DNA of 64,000 bases from contig VSJF01000004.1 of assembly GCA_009739215.1 (NCBI GenBank), positions 1,674,001-1,738,000 on the forward strand, written 5' to 3'. The notes beneath the pieces are model-generated. The model saw only the letters and a list, made by a program, of their open reading frames with translations, did not search any database and was not told the origin of the DNA. The translations under genes were made by a program, and so were the position numbers. Source of the stretch: Floccularia luteovirens (Eukaryota; Basidiomycota; Agaricomycetes; Agaricales; Squamanitaceae). Below, piece after piece: positions 10,661 to 24,200 of this stretch (positions are counted from its first letter, which is position 1; the number at the start of each line of letters is the position of its first letter).

Positions 10661-12560
10661 ATGGCCATCGATGGCTTGATTCTGTTGGATAATGCAGGGT
10701 TAGTGGTTTTACTTCGTTTAGCATCTTCTCGTCATCCTAACAAGTCTCACTGAAGTCGTCCAATTATACAGTCCGGATTCAGATCGACCACTCCCGCATA
10801 TCCACTTGTGCATGTTGATGCATTCAACCACGCCCAATCGAAAGCCCTTCGGTTGTCTGATATTGACCCCGTCATATATGTCCCGTCATACAACACTGTA
10901 GATTCCCCCAGTGCATGTTGTCATATCCCATGCGGCGATATGAGGTTCTTATGTCCTGTTCGCGGAGACGGTATGTCTTACACATCTGCTATTTTGTTTC
11001 TATCTGACGCGTTCCGCATACAGTTGATCCCCTTTTCGTATTCACATTTCTACAAACTTTCGTGGATATCCTACAGGAGTATTTCGGTACTGTTAATGCC
11101 GCAACCTTGAAGGAGAATTTTGACGTTGTATATCAGGTACGGACATTCTTATTATTTCACACTTTCTTATCCCTGATCTGTATTCTCGTAGCTGCTAGAG
11201 GAAACCTTGGATTCTGGAGGTCATCCTTTGACGACATCCCCAAACGCGCTTCGTGATATTGTCCTACCCCCATCGCTTCTCACAAAACTTCTCAGTGTTG
11301 CAGGGGGCAAATATAAATACAACAATTAACTCAGGTTCTGGATTGGGAGCAGCTGGCGGTCCATTTTCGTCTCCTATCCCATGGAGAAAAGCAGGGTTAC
11401 GCTACACAAGCAATGAGGTTTATTTCGACATGGTGGAGGAGTACAAGGCCATTATTAATAAGTAAGAGCTTGATTTTCTCCGTAGTATTATTGGTTACTA
11501 TAAGTTTGACTTTAGGCACGGAGTCACTGTCTCAAATAGTGTGTGGGGCAAGGTAGAAACCAACACAAGGCTCTCAGGTAATATATCTCCTTCAACCACA
11601 TAACTCATAGGCCTGACTCTTGTTGTAGGAACTCCTGATTGTTCACTTGACATTCACCAATCCACAAGTGCTGACGGATTGTGCATTCCACCCATGTGTT
11701 CGGTAGCGCGATATCCTACAATATTCATATGTTTACCTGAGGTTTTTGCATTAGATTGCAGCGTTGGACGCGTGACAAATGTCTCTCATTCGTTCCTCCG
11801 GATGGACGATTCATACTCGCTGAATATCGTTACACCCCAAATGCAGCGCCAACATCAATTTCTACTACAACGACATCTGCAGCTGCCCTCGCCAATATAA
11901 GAGAAAATATATCCATACCATTTTCTCTGAAAATTGACTTTGATCTTGAAGATCATGCAGGTAATTGATATATCTTTTTTTTTGCCTACGTGTCTATCTC
12001 ACATTTATTCAGGTTCATTTGACATAACATTCACATCTCGCCTCACAACACGACCGATCGACAATGTCATTGCGGAAATAAACCTTGGCGAAAGCGCTGG
12101 AGGTATCAAGTGTGTAGCATCTCGTGGCTCAGGCGGGTTTGGCCGGGGTCTCAGCAGTTTGGAATCGGGTATCGCGGGAAACAGTGGAGCTGCATGGTCT
12201 TTTGATTCATCCAAGAAGGTGTGCTATTTCAATATTTGTGACAATTTTTCCGAACTAAGCGCGACAGATTCTACGCTGGGAGATTCCTAATGTTCAACCT
12301 TCCAGTAGCTGGAGTTTGCGCGGCTCTTTTACAACGACGTAAGATATTACCTATATCAGATCCGTCCGATGAGCTAATTGACCTCTTCTAATAGCATCGC
12401 AACACCACGACCGTCGCATGCGTTACAGGTCCGTTTTGAAATACAGTCTCATACTTTTTCCGCGCTTAAGGTGGACCAACTTAAAATAACTGGTGAGATG
12501 TATAAACCCTACAAGGGTGTAAGAGGACGGTCAACTGGGAACGTAGAATGGCGTTGGTAA
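10661..12560 (+). CDS. APM3: AP-3 adaptor complex mu subunit (one clear frameshift)
   Basis: Medium chain of the AP-3 clathrin-adaptor-like complex, which sorts cargo from Golgi or endosomes to the vacuole and binds tyrosine-based signals through its C-terminal domain. About ten exons form an N-terminal longin-like part (MAIDGLILLDNAGRPIIQSG, FLQTFVDILQEYFG, HPLTTSPNALRDIVLPPS) and a C-terminal mu-homology domain (PFSSPIPWRKAGLRYTSNEV, YFDMVEEYKAIINKHG, FHPCVRLQRWTRDKCLSFVP, PDGRFILAEYRY, WEIPNVQPSSSWSLRGSF, TGEMYKPYKGVR). After SGTPDC the frame must drop one base near 11646-11650 to reach LTFTNPQVLTDCAFHPCVR. A second frame change near 11298-11338 can be explained either by one extra G in a run of five or by a 40-base intron. 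The start at 10661 fits the family. Confidence 0.88.
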
Positions 12561-12743
12561 AAGGATGTGATATCAAAGAGGCACGTCCACAACATTGAAA
12601 TAATAATCAACCTCTGGAGTATAAAATTGTGAAAGGATGTTACAATATGAGAAATATATTGTGTTATTAACAGAACAATCATGATGCACATTTAAAGGTC
12701 ATACGATGTGAAAACTTCCTGTTTCCTACAAACAAATGCACAG

Positions 12744-14975
12744 TTATCTGGTCCTGATTATACCAGCATTAACCAATTTAAGGATTTTCTGACGGACGCC
12801 AGGATTCTTCATGTGATCCTGTAAAGCATTTGGATCGCCCTGCGCTTGCTGCAGGATTTGTTGCATAACTGGGTCATTCATTATACCCTGAAAATCAAGA
12901 GGTTCAGAATTGTTTTTAGACAGAGGGTTCAAGAACTTACAGCAACTTCCGGATCACGCATAGCCCTCTCCAGGGTTTCTTCCTGAGATTCACCGCCTCG
13001 TTGAGTAAATAAGGCTTGCTGGCACTTATATTCCAGTTGAGAGATCTCCTTGGCATGTTGGTGGTCTTCATCATGTTCCGTTGCTTCCTGCGCAGCCTCG
13101 AGAGCCTTCGTATACTCCCGCATGCCAATTAGAATGTTAGATTTACGGATGTGTGCTTTGACTAATCCACAGAAGATTCATGTAAGCAAGAGGCTATGAG
13201 CCAGAACTCAAGACGCACCAAATTTCGGGTCAACTGCAATCGCTTCATTAACATCCTTCAAAGCGTCGGAGAATGCCATGAGTTTTAAGTAAGCTGCGGC
13301 TCTATTGTTGTATCCTCGAGCATCGGATGGGTCACGTTTGATACTTTCTGTGTAATCCTTGACTGCCCCCGCAAAGTCTCCTGCCTTGAACTTGGCGTTT
13401 CCTTCTTCACGCGCAACAGCACTTTTTTCAGGATCTACATATGCCTTGCGGTCTTCCTCAGCTTTCAGTTTCTCCACCTCACGCAACTTATTCAGAATTT
13501 CTGGGGTACGATGTTCTGTGAGAGACTTTTGGAAAACCTTGATTGCTGACGCAAGATCTCCTTTCTTATGATATGCAGAACCGATCCGACCATATGCTTT
13601 AGCAATGATTTTGTAATCGGCGCGAATCTAAATTGAAAATCATTAAATTGATATCTAAGCGAGATCTATGAATTCTCACCAAACGACCTTCGTCAACTGC
13701 CTTCTCGCAAGTTTCCACTGCTTTATCGTAGTCACCTTGTTCGAAGTAAACAGCTATTGAAAATGAATTTGATTTGGAAAAAATTCCAGGCATGCGGTGA
13801 TGACAGACTCACCTCCTAGATTTGTTAGATATGTCACGTCCTTTGGCCAAACATCCCAGGCGTGTTGGAAATGCTTGGCAGCATCTTCGAAGTTTCGCTT
13901 CTTGTATGCCTCGCTTCCAGCCTTTTTACTGGCTTCAGCATCCTTTTTGGCTTGTGCTTCCTCCTCGTCGACATCCTCCATCTCAACATCTTCCTCTTTC
14001 GGAGGCGGCGGTGGAGTCGGCTGAGTTTTGGATGTTGATGGCGGGGGTGATGTTGGGGGCCGTGTTTCTCGCGATGCTCCAGCTGGGATCTCATCTGAGC
14101 CTTCAGGTCTTGTAAACCCTTGCATGTCAATTCCCATGGCTACTCCCAGAACGTCAATCATTCTCGGATCTTGTAATGCTCTGCAACATTATTGTCACAA
14201 CAACAATTGAATATGAATACTGTATATAACTTACCCTTCAGCAAGTCGAGGGTTTTGTTGTATCATTTGGATCTGTCAAAATATGGTCAGTTCAAGTCAA
14301 TTTCGTAAAATATGGAAATGCCTTTTGAACAAACGAGGGGTCCGCCAAATGATTTTTTGTGCGAGGGTTTGTTGCTAACTTTCCTAGAAGATTTGGGTCA
14401 TTGAATATCTTCCCGAGGCCCAATGCATCGTTATTATTTGAGGCTAGACGTCCAGTTCAAGGCTAAATGTGCTTGCATTGTGGATAGAGAAGCTCACCTT
14501 CTTTTGAATCTTTTGCCTCTTGCAGGCCTTTACGGACTGCAGGTGAATCTTCTAGTTTCAGAGCTTCCTCATATGTTGCAATGGCTTCGTCCAATCTTCG
14601 TGCACCATGAAGCGCGGCACCTTTTCGCGTATAACCTTTTGCCCATGACGAATTAACTTTAATACACTAAGTCCTGATGTCAGTGATGATTTTATCGCTT
14701 CATTCAGAGATGTCCCAAACCTCTTCTGCATCTGCTAATGCACCACTCCAATCTTTCTTGCCTGCTTTGGCCGCGCTACGGTTTGACCATAAGACATGAT
14801 TTTTTGGGTCGAGCGCTATCGCTTGTGAAAATATATCAATCGCCTTGTCATATTCTTTGGCGGCAAAGGCTTTATTTCCCTGATCCTTTAGATTACTAGC
14901 CTATGAAGTCATATTCCTACGATTAGTTCGAAAAGATCGAATGATCATGAACGAAATACAACGTACAGTGGACAT
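12744..14975 (-). CDS. STI1: Hsp70/Hsp90 organising co-chaperone STI1
   Basis: Cytosolic adaptor that bridges Hsp70 and Hsp90 and hands over client proteins. The joined protein is about 575 residues. The order is TPR1 (from GNKAFAAKEYDKAIDIFSQA, Hsp70 binding), a DP1/STI1 motif (LGLGKIFNDPNLLGKLATNP ... IQMIQQNPRLAEGALQDPRM), an acidic Pro-rich linker, TPR2A (GSEAYKKRNFEDAAKHFQHA onward), TPR2B (GNAKFKAGDFAGAVKDYTES onward) and a C-terminal DP2 motif ending KILKLVNAGIIRTR. The first coding exon is only nine bases (14967-14975, Met-Ser-Thr) followed by a 66-base intron; the resulting start MSTASNLKDQGNKAF matches the family. All later junctions keep frame. Length and domain order are those of full STI1/Hop. 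It converges with AP-3 mu. Confidence 0.95.
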
Positions 14976-17900
14976 ATTCGCTCGAAATACTTAGCTCAAA
15001 CAGTTCAATTTGTCTGGACTACGAACGACTACAACTTAAATAACGGCGGTTACACGACCTCACAAATTCTAGAAATTACCAGACCATTCGATGACAGATC
15101 ACGTTTCCTTCTTAACCCCAACCCTATGTACGCAACCATGGCATTGGCTCTAAGTCATATCCTATAGGACACATAGGCTGCGGATATTAACGAAATATGA
15201 GCCAAGTTAATTACTGCGTCAGTCACCATGTAACCCGGTGCATGGTCATCAATGCAACACGGCATCACAACACAGTCTTCTTACATCTGTACTCCAATTT
15301 TTTGTACCCTAGAACCAGAACTATAAGCGTCTTCGCTTTCAAGTTGACGGAGGCGGGTTACACATTTGAGGGTTTGTACACTAAAACTGCTTTATCTTTA
15401 TTGCTATCTGTGTCAGCCGAAAGTCTCGGTGGAGTTTCTCCTTAATACCTAGAACGCAGAGTACCCTGACTGTTTGCACAAATAGAATGTTTGGACACTC
15501 CTTAGATCGCACATCCCCAAGACCCTTCCTTTATGCCTTCTGACACCCTGATTATTTCTTATGGAAACTACCAAACTTGCAAACTACACAGTTTGTACCA
15601 CGAACAATATGTCAAAAATATTTTCTGATGTGTTATTCTTAGCATTGATTCTTATACATATGGATATACGCGTCAGCCCCAGCTACACCACGCGTGCAAA
15701 GTTACATCTATGAATGAATGCGACAATAGCATCGTGCGAACTTCACCTTCTATCCATTAATCTCTATTTGGATGGTTGGAGAATGGGTGCGGAATGTTTC
15801 GCTGGCACATCAAGGTACACTCCACCATGTTGGGTTGCTATTCTCAGTGATCCTCGTGTGCCGGCGGGACTGGCTTTTCCCACATTCCATAAACGATTGC
15901 AAACTCAAATGGAAACGCAACCCTATGTGTATTCAATCCCTTGATAAAGACATCGACTTGGGAAACCGTTCTTAGGGGAACATGCGCACAAACCGCAGTC
16001 TGATCACATCAGTATAGGAATTGTTAAAACAAGCACCTGACGCCGCATTTGCACCGCAATACAATTGAATAAGTTTCGTGTAAAATTTATCGCGCCGACA
16101 AGCCTTGACACCTGCCGGTCAATTATACACCTATGTACTTGACGCGGTACCTCTTGGCTATGTATAACATCTGCAAATCGTGAGTGCGTAACATAAAGCA
16201 TGACAGAGTAACACGCCGTCCACACGGAACCCACTTGCAGTGCTTGGAGATGCATCTATATTATATACTGAGAGGTGAGAAAGTGTAAAAGATTGGTGTC
16301 ATGGGTAAAAAGTCCTCAAAGACTTTGCCACCCCAACACCGCCGAAGGCTGGAAGGTGCCCGAAAGAGGTTCGAAATGTCACTGGAAAGAAAGGATGCAT
16401 GGTGTGAGTTAATCCTATCCTTAAGTACACTGAAATGACTAGATCCTAATTTTCTGGGCTGGTCAAGCACCACGGATGATCAGTTCACAGAACAAGAAGC
16501 TACTTGAATGAATGGTGATGAGCAATACCAAGTACCCGTTTTACCAATGCAGTAGCAATCGATTAACTCTGGTTACCACGTGCATTAACGGCATTCCGTT
16601 TCAAAAGTCGGCCGTAATAATGGAGCTGTGTGATGTGGTAGTTTTACTCCCGGCGGGACTATTTGTTGGGACAGCTAATTCGAGGTAGTAGGAGGATTCT
16701 AGGTAATGAAAATACCTGACCGTACGTACCGTGAAACGGTCATGGTACTGGTTCTAATTATTCTTATTACTGTTAGATCGATTGGGACTATGTATATCGC
16801 TGTCACATGATACTGTTCGTGTCCACATTGGTCAACTCTTCTCGTCATTCCGCCGGCATTGTTCTCCCTTGGTAGACCCTGCATTATTCTTTTATTTATG
16901 CTCAGCCCTGTCTATCTACGTGAGTAAAAACAACTTATTGTATAAGTGCTTAACCAACTCTATTTCCGAACCTTTGAAATGCCGATGACCACAGCAAGGA
17001 TTTAAAGCAACGAAATGGCTGTGTAAGTATAACAGACGTGGACTTTAGATGTCCATATACTTATTCACCTGTAGTTTACCGTTTATCTGAAGTGTTCTGA
17101 TTTCAGTCAAATTAACAAGTGCTCATAGTCACATCAGCTTCATAATTACAACATAAATATATTTCCAGACATGGTATATATAATATATTTAGTGACGTCC
17201 AACCTACATCTTACTGCGGAAAATTCTTATCATGGGCGTCAATAAGCTAATACTGTAACATGCGGAAACTCTATTCTGGGGTCTCCAAGCTGGTGCCAAT
17301 TGTTGCCCAACAGGATGTGCCCAGAGATTGTCTGAAGATTTTTGTTCGGTTGTATGATTTTGCGTGTGACAAAGTCGTTTCATCATATTTATTATCACAG
17401 AACCACATATTTGAAGGGCATTACAGGACATTACTTGTGTTTACCCAATGTAGGGCTTCCGAAATCGACCAAAGCAGCATTATGATCAGATACAGATTTA
17501 GTAAGACCATCAAGTGTGTTCAACCGTTTCTGGATGTGATCCTCCCTGAAGGAAGGGGGTGATGGTGAATTGCTGATCCCGGGAAGTTATGCGACAGACG
17601 CCGTCTGCATAGACTGACTTTCGGGCCTAGCGCTGGTGGGAGAATAAGAGCATGGAATATGTGATGGACAGTACTAGTAATATGGGAGTGTTGAGAGGGG
17701 GGAAAATTGCGGCGTATCATGCAAAGCCCGGAGAGATGTCAATCAGTGACATTGGTAACTTGATTTGGAAAGCATTCAAAGTGGGTCCGGCGGCGATGGA
17801 ACGGCACTAGAATAAATCGGTCGCGTGAACAGTCAGACCCCGGACACATGAGCTGAAGCGCATGTGCCATGGATGGATTCAAAGTAGAGGAAGCGGGAAG

Positions 17901-18077
17901 TTACAGAGATGGGGAGAACGGGAGAGATTACCGGAAGAGTGACAAAGCTTGCAGTAACCGAGAAAGGCAATAGATGCCATATATATCGAAGTGACTGGAG
18001 TGTGACAGGTAATGGGTTTTATTGCGGTGTGTTTATTCATTTCAAAAAATATTTCATAAATCTGCAAGGATTCGATC
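14976..18077. other. 3.1 kb gene-poor gap
   Basis: Frames here are short (at most about 100 codons), overlap on both strands and show no family motif. I see no terminal inverted repeats, reverse transcriptase or transposase motifs, long tandem repeats or convincing tRNA. The right part is upstream DNA of the zinc-finger gene. The left part is upstream of STI1. This is the longest stretch in the window without a supportable gene. Confidence 0.45.
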
Positions 18078-18173
18078 GGGCCCTTCCCTCCCTTCGCTTC
18101 GCTTGTGCCTCCTTCCTGCCGCCCTTCCTACCTTCCCCTCCTCCTCATCACCATCCCCCTCTCCCTCTCCTAA
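18078..18173 (+). promoter_or_regulatory. Pyrimidine-rich tract before the Zn2Cys6 gene start
   Basis: About 95 bases made almost only of C and T on the coding strand lie directly before the ATG at 18174. CT-rich blocks just upstream of, or overlapping, transcription starts are common in fungal core promoters. The position is seen directly; the promoter role is inferred. Confidence 0.5.
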
Positions 18174-20990
18174 ATGGCTGACGACAATTCTACAGTTACG
18201 TCCCCAACTGCTTCACGTCCAAAGGCTGCAAGATCAAATACCTCGGGAACAGTTCGCGGCAGAACTTCTCCTCCTGCAGGTGAACAAAATTCCACAGATG
18301 GACGCCCTCCAACAAAGCGTGCCAGAAAGGCTATCAACTGCGAACCATGTAGAAACAGCAAGTTAAAATGCGATAGGTTTGTCCTCTATTGTTATTTCGT
18401 CCTTGCTCTTGAATCAGGATGCTAAATCCAGTTTAATTTAGAAACCGGCCTTGCTTCTTCCTGTGTTTTGCGCGGTTAGTCTTTCATTATTTTTTCCATT
18501 TTTCATCTTTCACTTCTAATTTTTATTGTCCTCTTATTTCATATCATATTTCATTTTCTTAGGCACATCTGCTATGTGCTATCAGGATGCTCGGGGACAT
18601 GACGGCGACGCAATGACCCGCGATGACCACCAGTAAGTGACCTTGGCTTTTGATCGCTTTATTACGAAATTAACGGGATTGCGAGTAGCTATACTCGTAT
18701 TGATCCAGCCCAAGAAATAGCCCGACTTCGCCATTCCATATCTCTTCTAGAAGCGTATGTCTTCCCTAACCATCGGAATAACATTCCCCCGCATAGGCGC
18801 CCGAGTGAACCTTCGAGCTCCGTGGTGCCTAAGAAAGAAGCAATTGACCCAGATGTCGTTGACAAGAATGCAGCTCCCGGAATGTTAGGGAGTCAGGTAC
18901 AGGGTGGTTTATATGCGGGCCCAACGAGTGCTGCAACACACCTGTTAATCGTTCGTATATTTTTGTTTAATAGTAAACTTTTGTATTCTGATTTCCATAT
19001 AGAGCGAAAACCGCGACTCAGACGATTCTGAAACTCGTCAAAATAGTCAAGATCGGGCTATTGAGGAATTCCCTACTGTAACACCGGAATACGATCGCGA
19101 TTTGCTGGCGCTCTTACCGTCTATAGAGGTGATCGACGGACTTATATGTTACTATTTTGAATATTGCAATTGGATTTACCGTCATGTAAATCAGCCTTCC
19201 TTCTCTGCCCACTGGGAGCGGTTTAAAAATGGGACTTCATCTGATCGCATTATTCTCGCAACGGCTTGTGCTATGATGGCGGTGGCAACCAACTATTTGC
19301 CGGCAGATCATTCATTATTGGAGGGCTTTTCGGAGAGCCCAGAGGACATCGGATATAAATTCTTTGAGGTGTCAAGCAGTGCCCTGCAAAGACGGCTGGC
19401 GGAATCAAGGGCATACAGTCTTGACCTAGTGGAATTGTTGTTGATACGAACACACTTCCTGAATCTATCGAAAACAGACAGCGAGGAAATCTGGCATATA
19501 CGAGGTGAACTCGTAACAATTGCAATGGCAATGGGACTGCATCGAGATCCTGGAAAATTCAAAATGCATAGAGATCTTGCCGAAAGGCGAAGATGGGCCT
19601 GGTGGCATATTGTACTGTTGGAAAGGTACTTGTATTGAAGCAGCTGGCTTGTGCTTTATTGATTCAAAATTCTAGGTGGCAAGCATTTATGTTTGGGCGG
19701 CCGATTGCCTTTGCATCGCATCATTTCGACACCCAATTACCATCTTATTGCAATCCTGCAATTGATAAAACAGGTCGTTTGTATCACCCGAATATCGCGT
19801 TATTCCGTTTAGCTTTTATCCTTGGCGACATCATGGACGACGCGTTGTCTGTCCGTCAGGTGGCGTACGAAAATGTTCAAGCTAATGATCATGCCTTGAC
19901 ACAATGGATGGAAGATCTACCACCAGAACTAGATTTGGATGAGTACCGTATTGCTCGCAGTCTCGCATCACCAATCAACTCCATTCGACGACTCGGCGTT
20001 CAGAGCCTCATCATACGGACATCATATTATCACATTCGGTTTACGTTACACAGACCTTACGCGAGCTCTAATGGGACAACAGCTTCTGGCAACAAAGCGT
20101 CTTCAATTGACCCCGCAAAAACTGCTCAAAGCTTGGAAATAGCCGTAAGCGCAGCAGACAAGCTCATTACCATGACTGGACAATCTCGACCAGACTTTCT
20201 TGCCAACTCATCCCTTGCTGTTCCCGGTCATATGACTTGGGGACCTCTCCATTCGTTTTCCGCTGCTATGTTCTTCTCATTCCAATTAATCGCAAACCCT
20301 GACCAACCTGGCGCTGGACTATTCCGATCTAGCATTCGAAAGGCAATCAACATATTGGAACAAGCAAAGGGGACTAGTACATCAGCAGACAAAGCCTTTG
20401 ATATTCTCACCTCCCTAGCACCACTCTACTCGCCTGATTTCCCTTCAGAAACTCCTGAATCACGTGAAAAACTTCGAGCGCAAGTCCTCGGGACGGTACG
20501 GAAGCTTGCATTCCCTTATCACGATTCTCATGACCCCCGCCGCTCTGAAAACTCTCCCAGTGGAAGGGGTGTAGTAAGCTCTCCGTCAAATTCTAACTCT
20601 GTAAGTCCGCCCTTGAATATGGTAACGGCGTTGCCCCAATACGATCCTCTACAACACAACTTGTCCACTTTACGAACACCAACTTCTTTATATCCTCCAC
20701 AAACTCCTCAGCAACAAGTCCCATCTATGTCTCAGTCACCGCAATCGCAGGCTATGGTCAATGGTATGTTGCCTCCAGGAATGCCACCAGCCTATCAAGG
20801 TGCAGCGTATCCAGCACAAGGCCAGCAAATGTATCCAGACCCAAGATACACACAATATGTTCATCCTGTCGACGAAGCGACAATGTGGGGGGCAGCGGTT
20901 GGTTTTGGTCAGGGGGAATGGACACAGTTTTTGGATGCCGTACGAACAGATACTGCTCAGCCTTCAAACCGTCACATCCAGGTGTCATAG
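18174..20990 (+). CDS. Zn2Cys6 transcription factor with fungal-specific TF domain (apparent frameshift in the zinc cluster)
   Basis: Predicted nuclear DNA-binding regulator of about 840 residues. A basic N terminus (PPTKRARKAINCEPCRNSKL) opens the binuclear zinc cluster CEPC-RNSKLKC. It is completed across introns by PCSSCVLRG and GTSAMCYQDARG, but only if one base is dropped near 18452-18458; as written, the cluster is misread and a stop follows. Next come a heptad-like RIDPAQEIARLRHSISLLEA (probable dimerisation coil), an acidic linker, and the fungal TF middle homology domain (LALLPSIEVIDGLICYYFEY, NWIYRHVNQPSFSAHW, IAMAMGLHRDPGKF, ERRRWAWWHIVLLER, WQAFMFGRPIAF). The C terminus is rich in Pro, Gln, Ser and Tyr, like an activation region. 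The target pathway cannot be inferred from its neighbours. Confidence 0.85.
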
Positions 20991-21288
20991 TGACTTAGGT
21001 CCAGCTGTTCATCTTCTTGTTCTATACCATCTATAATATCTGTTCAGAAGATAGTGTCAGCGACGCTCTTTATCTCACGACCCCCCTTCTTATAGGCCGC
21101 TAAGGTCTTTTTTTGTAGTATGTGAACTATATGTAGCTGTAATTCAAATGTATATATACAGGCAGGATTACACGTCTTTGGCGCAGTCATCCGTCATCAT
21201 AGAGTTTTCTGTCTTTCATTCGTCCCTCAGTTTTCTTCTGTACAAAAGTAAAGTTTGGTTGGTTTATTGGGATCTGATATATAGACCT

Positions 21289-24200
21289 CTAATGCAGAAA
21301 TTGACTCTGCTTTTGTACGCGATTAATGCGATTACTAATTTCCGTGCGTAATTCAGATAATCGAGCTGGAGGTTTGTCCTGAGAATTGGCGGCCACGAGG
21401 ACCTGATCGATCAAAGTATATGGTAGCCATGTCGAGGATGCATTCTTTGGTGCTTCTCGAGCTAACTTGGTGTCAGACTGAAAATAAGTTGTTAGAAAAG
21501 AAATGATAATGGGATTTATAAATTGGACTTACGCTCTTTATCAAGGAACAGGTATAGTTCACAGCGTCTTCAAGATTCTCGTAACGTAGGCTCGTGCGAA
21601 TGAGGTACTCGTAATGGTGGTTCTAAGCAACAGTTCGGTCATAACCTCATGTAAAGATTTCACTTGTGCTAACCTCTAGAGTTTGAACGAGCCATGGTGG
21701 TGGGTGAGATGATATATCCACACTCAAGATAGTTTCAAGAGCAGCCTTCGTATATCGGTAGTTGCTGTCAGCGTTGTCATGTTGTTCTAGCGCTTGCCGT
21801 AAATATCGCCATCCCCTGTCTGCAGAGTTGCCAGACCATGAGGATGTTTTATCAGTGAGGAGCCAATCCGACGTGTCTTCTTGGCTAATTCGTCTCATTA
21901 GTAAGTGTTGTAAACCAGAATAGATTTATCTCACAGTACCACTTCTGGGTTCCTAGACAGTCTCAAACACTGATGTGTTAGATGAATGAAGAGATCCGTC
22001 ATGTCAATATCGAGGCTACGGGCTGTTGACATAGCTGCACTGAAATAATTTGCTTGAGCCAGCCTCATAACGATTAAGGGTGGAGGTAGAAGGAACTCTT
22101 GACCGCCAGGTCAGCATCAATACTACCGACCTTGATAGGAAGTTGAGTTACCTGGAGTGGAAAGAAGGGTGGGTTCTTTTTTAATAATCTCTATTTGAGC
22201 AAGTAACAACGCATAATCGTATTGCATATCCGCAAGGTGGACAATTTCCGCGTCATATTTTCCGGCCGTGTACTTTTCTTCTGGAATGTGTTTTGAGAGC
22301 TTTTGGCGTTTACGTGACTAGAAAATTTGTCAGTTGAACTTCAGATAGTATAACTATCTGAACTACTACCTCATGCGTTGCACCAACTGTATCGGGCATT
22401 ACTACCCAGGATGTTTTTTGATCTACTAAGGATAGCGCGTTTATAGCGATCGACAATGCGTCTAGTTGCTCCTCGGCCAAAGTTGCAAATAAGGTTGCAT
22501 TAGTTATGATATTCTGAATCTTTCTGGCATGTTGATACATAGTCAATGATGCTATTGTGCCAAGGTCAGAAATCATATTGCAGGCAAGAATAAAATCATA
22601 CCATTGCGATAGTCACCCTTCTGAATATACCAAGTGTAGAGTATCTTGGAATATCTGGGGCGTATTCGTGGATCAATGTTTCTCGCCTTGAAAGATAAAG
22701 CAGCTTCGACTTCGTCAGAGATTCCCGCGAAGTCAAATTCCATTAATTTTTCAATTGCATCACTCTCGCACATTCGTATTGCAAGTAGACTAGCATACTC
22801 TCGTTTCCTACAGAGAAGTCGTGAAATAAGATATAGGACCGCATTAAAAATATGGCCACTCACTGCTTATCGTAGGGAGTGGACATTAATGCAGCATATG
22901 CATCTTCATATAGCCCCAAATCTATACTTCCTTTGATAACGTTTAAGCCATAGAGGTGATGTGTCAACATCGGGAGTAGCAACCGAGATAGCTATACCGA
23001 GCAAACAAAACTTCCTGTTGAACGAGGTTACTATTTTTGAATATATTTGACGCATATACATAGAAAGTGAATTCTGAATCGAAGAGTTGTCCCCCAGGTA
23101 ATACGCAAGTTAAGGCGTCTTGGTCTTCTGCTGAGAGTGCATTATATGGACCTGTTTAAACGTTAGAACTCATGAATAACAAGCCAGGCTATTAAGTGTG
23201 TACCAAAGCTTCCAGCAATTTTTTCCATGAGAAGTGAGGCATCGTCAGGGCGCCCAATGTCTAACCAGACACGTGCTTGAACATAAATTGCCCCTGGAGT
23301 TCTTGGAAGCCAAGTCAACAGTTCCCTTGCCACCTCATAAAATCCCAGCAAACGCAGACGCTCGCAGAATAAGATCTCGGACCTCGTAGCATGGCCAGGT
23401 GACACGGATTGGAGCAATCCTGTTGAATCAAGAAATTTATGGGCTTCGATCGAAGGTCCATCAACACCACCTGACTGGGCCAAGAGAATGTGTATCAATG
23501 AAAATCTTGGTACAAAATGGGATTTATTGTTTGACATATTCATCTTCCTCATTTGGGTAACGACATCGTCGGGCGAGTCGGTATCAGTATCTGCAAAGAC
23601 GGAGGCAGGCTTCTCCCCAGTGGGTTGTTCTGCAACCAAGCGCAACATGGCTACTCCCCGAAACACAGCAAACACTTCGGCCAACAGAGATGGATCCCAT
23701 TCGGATAGCTCCTGGGATATGAAAAAAAGAAGTGTGACAAGGGAAAGACAGAGATCGTATCTTGCTTCGATGGATGTGGATATGTATGCAGCAGTCACGG
23801 AGCGGGTCCAGTCGGATACAGGCGAAGGCAAGAATAGCCCCATATCATCGTCTTCCTTTTTGAATTTCCGCATCAAAACCTCCTATAACGTCCAACGCAG
23901 TGCGCGCTGCTGCATCCAGATCATCGACGCTCTGGAGACGTCCGATTAACCAGCTCACAGACCCACCATCTAGCTGATCTTGAAACTTGATACGGCGCGC
24001 CTGATCCTGTAAAATGTCAGCAAATGAAAATGCAATTTCCTGGTGTAATATCTCGCCAACACAGGCTTCCAGAACAGACATCATTTTCGGACCTAATTTA
24101 TTCCGAAGAGTCCATAGGATGCCCATGAGATTGTAATGTTCTTCCAAAGGTTGTTCCCGGTTAATGAGTCGTCGAAGGTGAATAGGAAGGTCTTCGTTCA

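Noticed and set aside
13754..14130. Overlapping minus- and plus-strand frames of about 100 codons in STI1
   Set aside because: They are shadows of the Pro/Glu-rich STI1 linker.
14976..18173. Transposon remnant in the long gap
   Set aside because: I found no terminal repeats, target-site duplications, or transposase, integrase or reverse-transcriptase motifs by eye.
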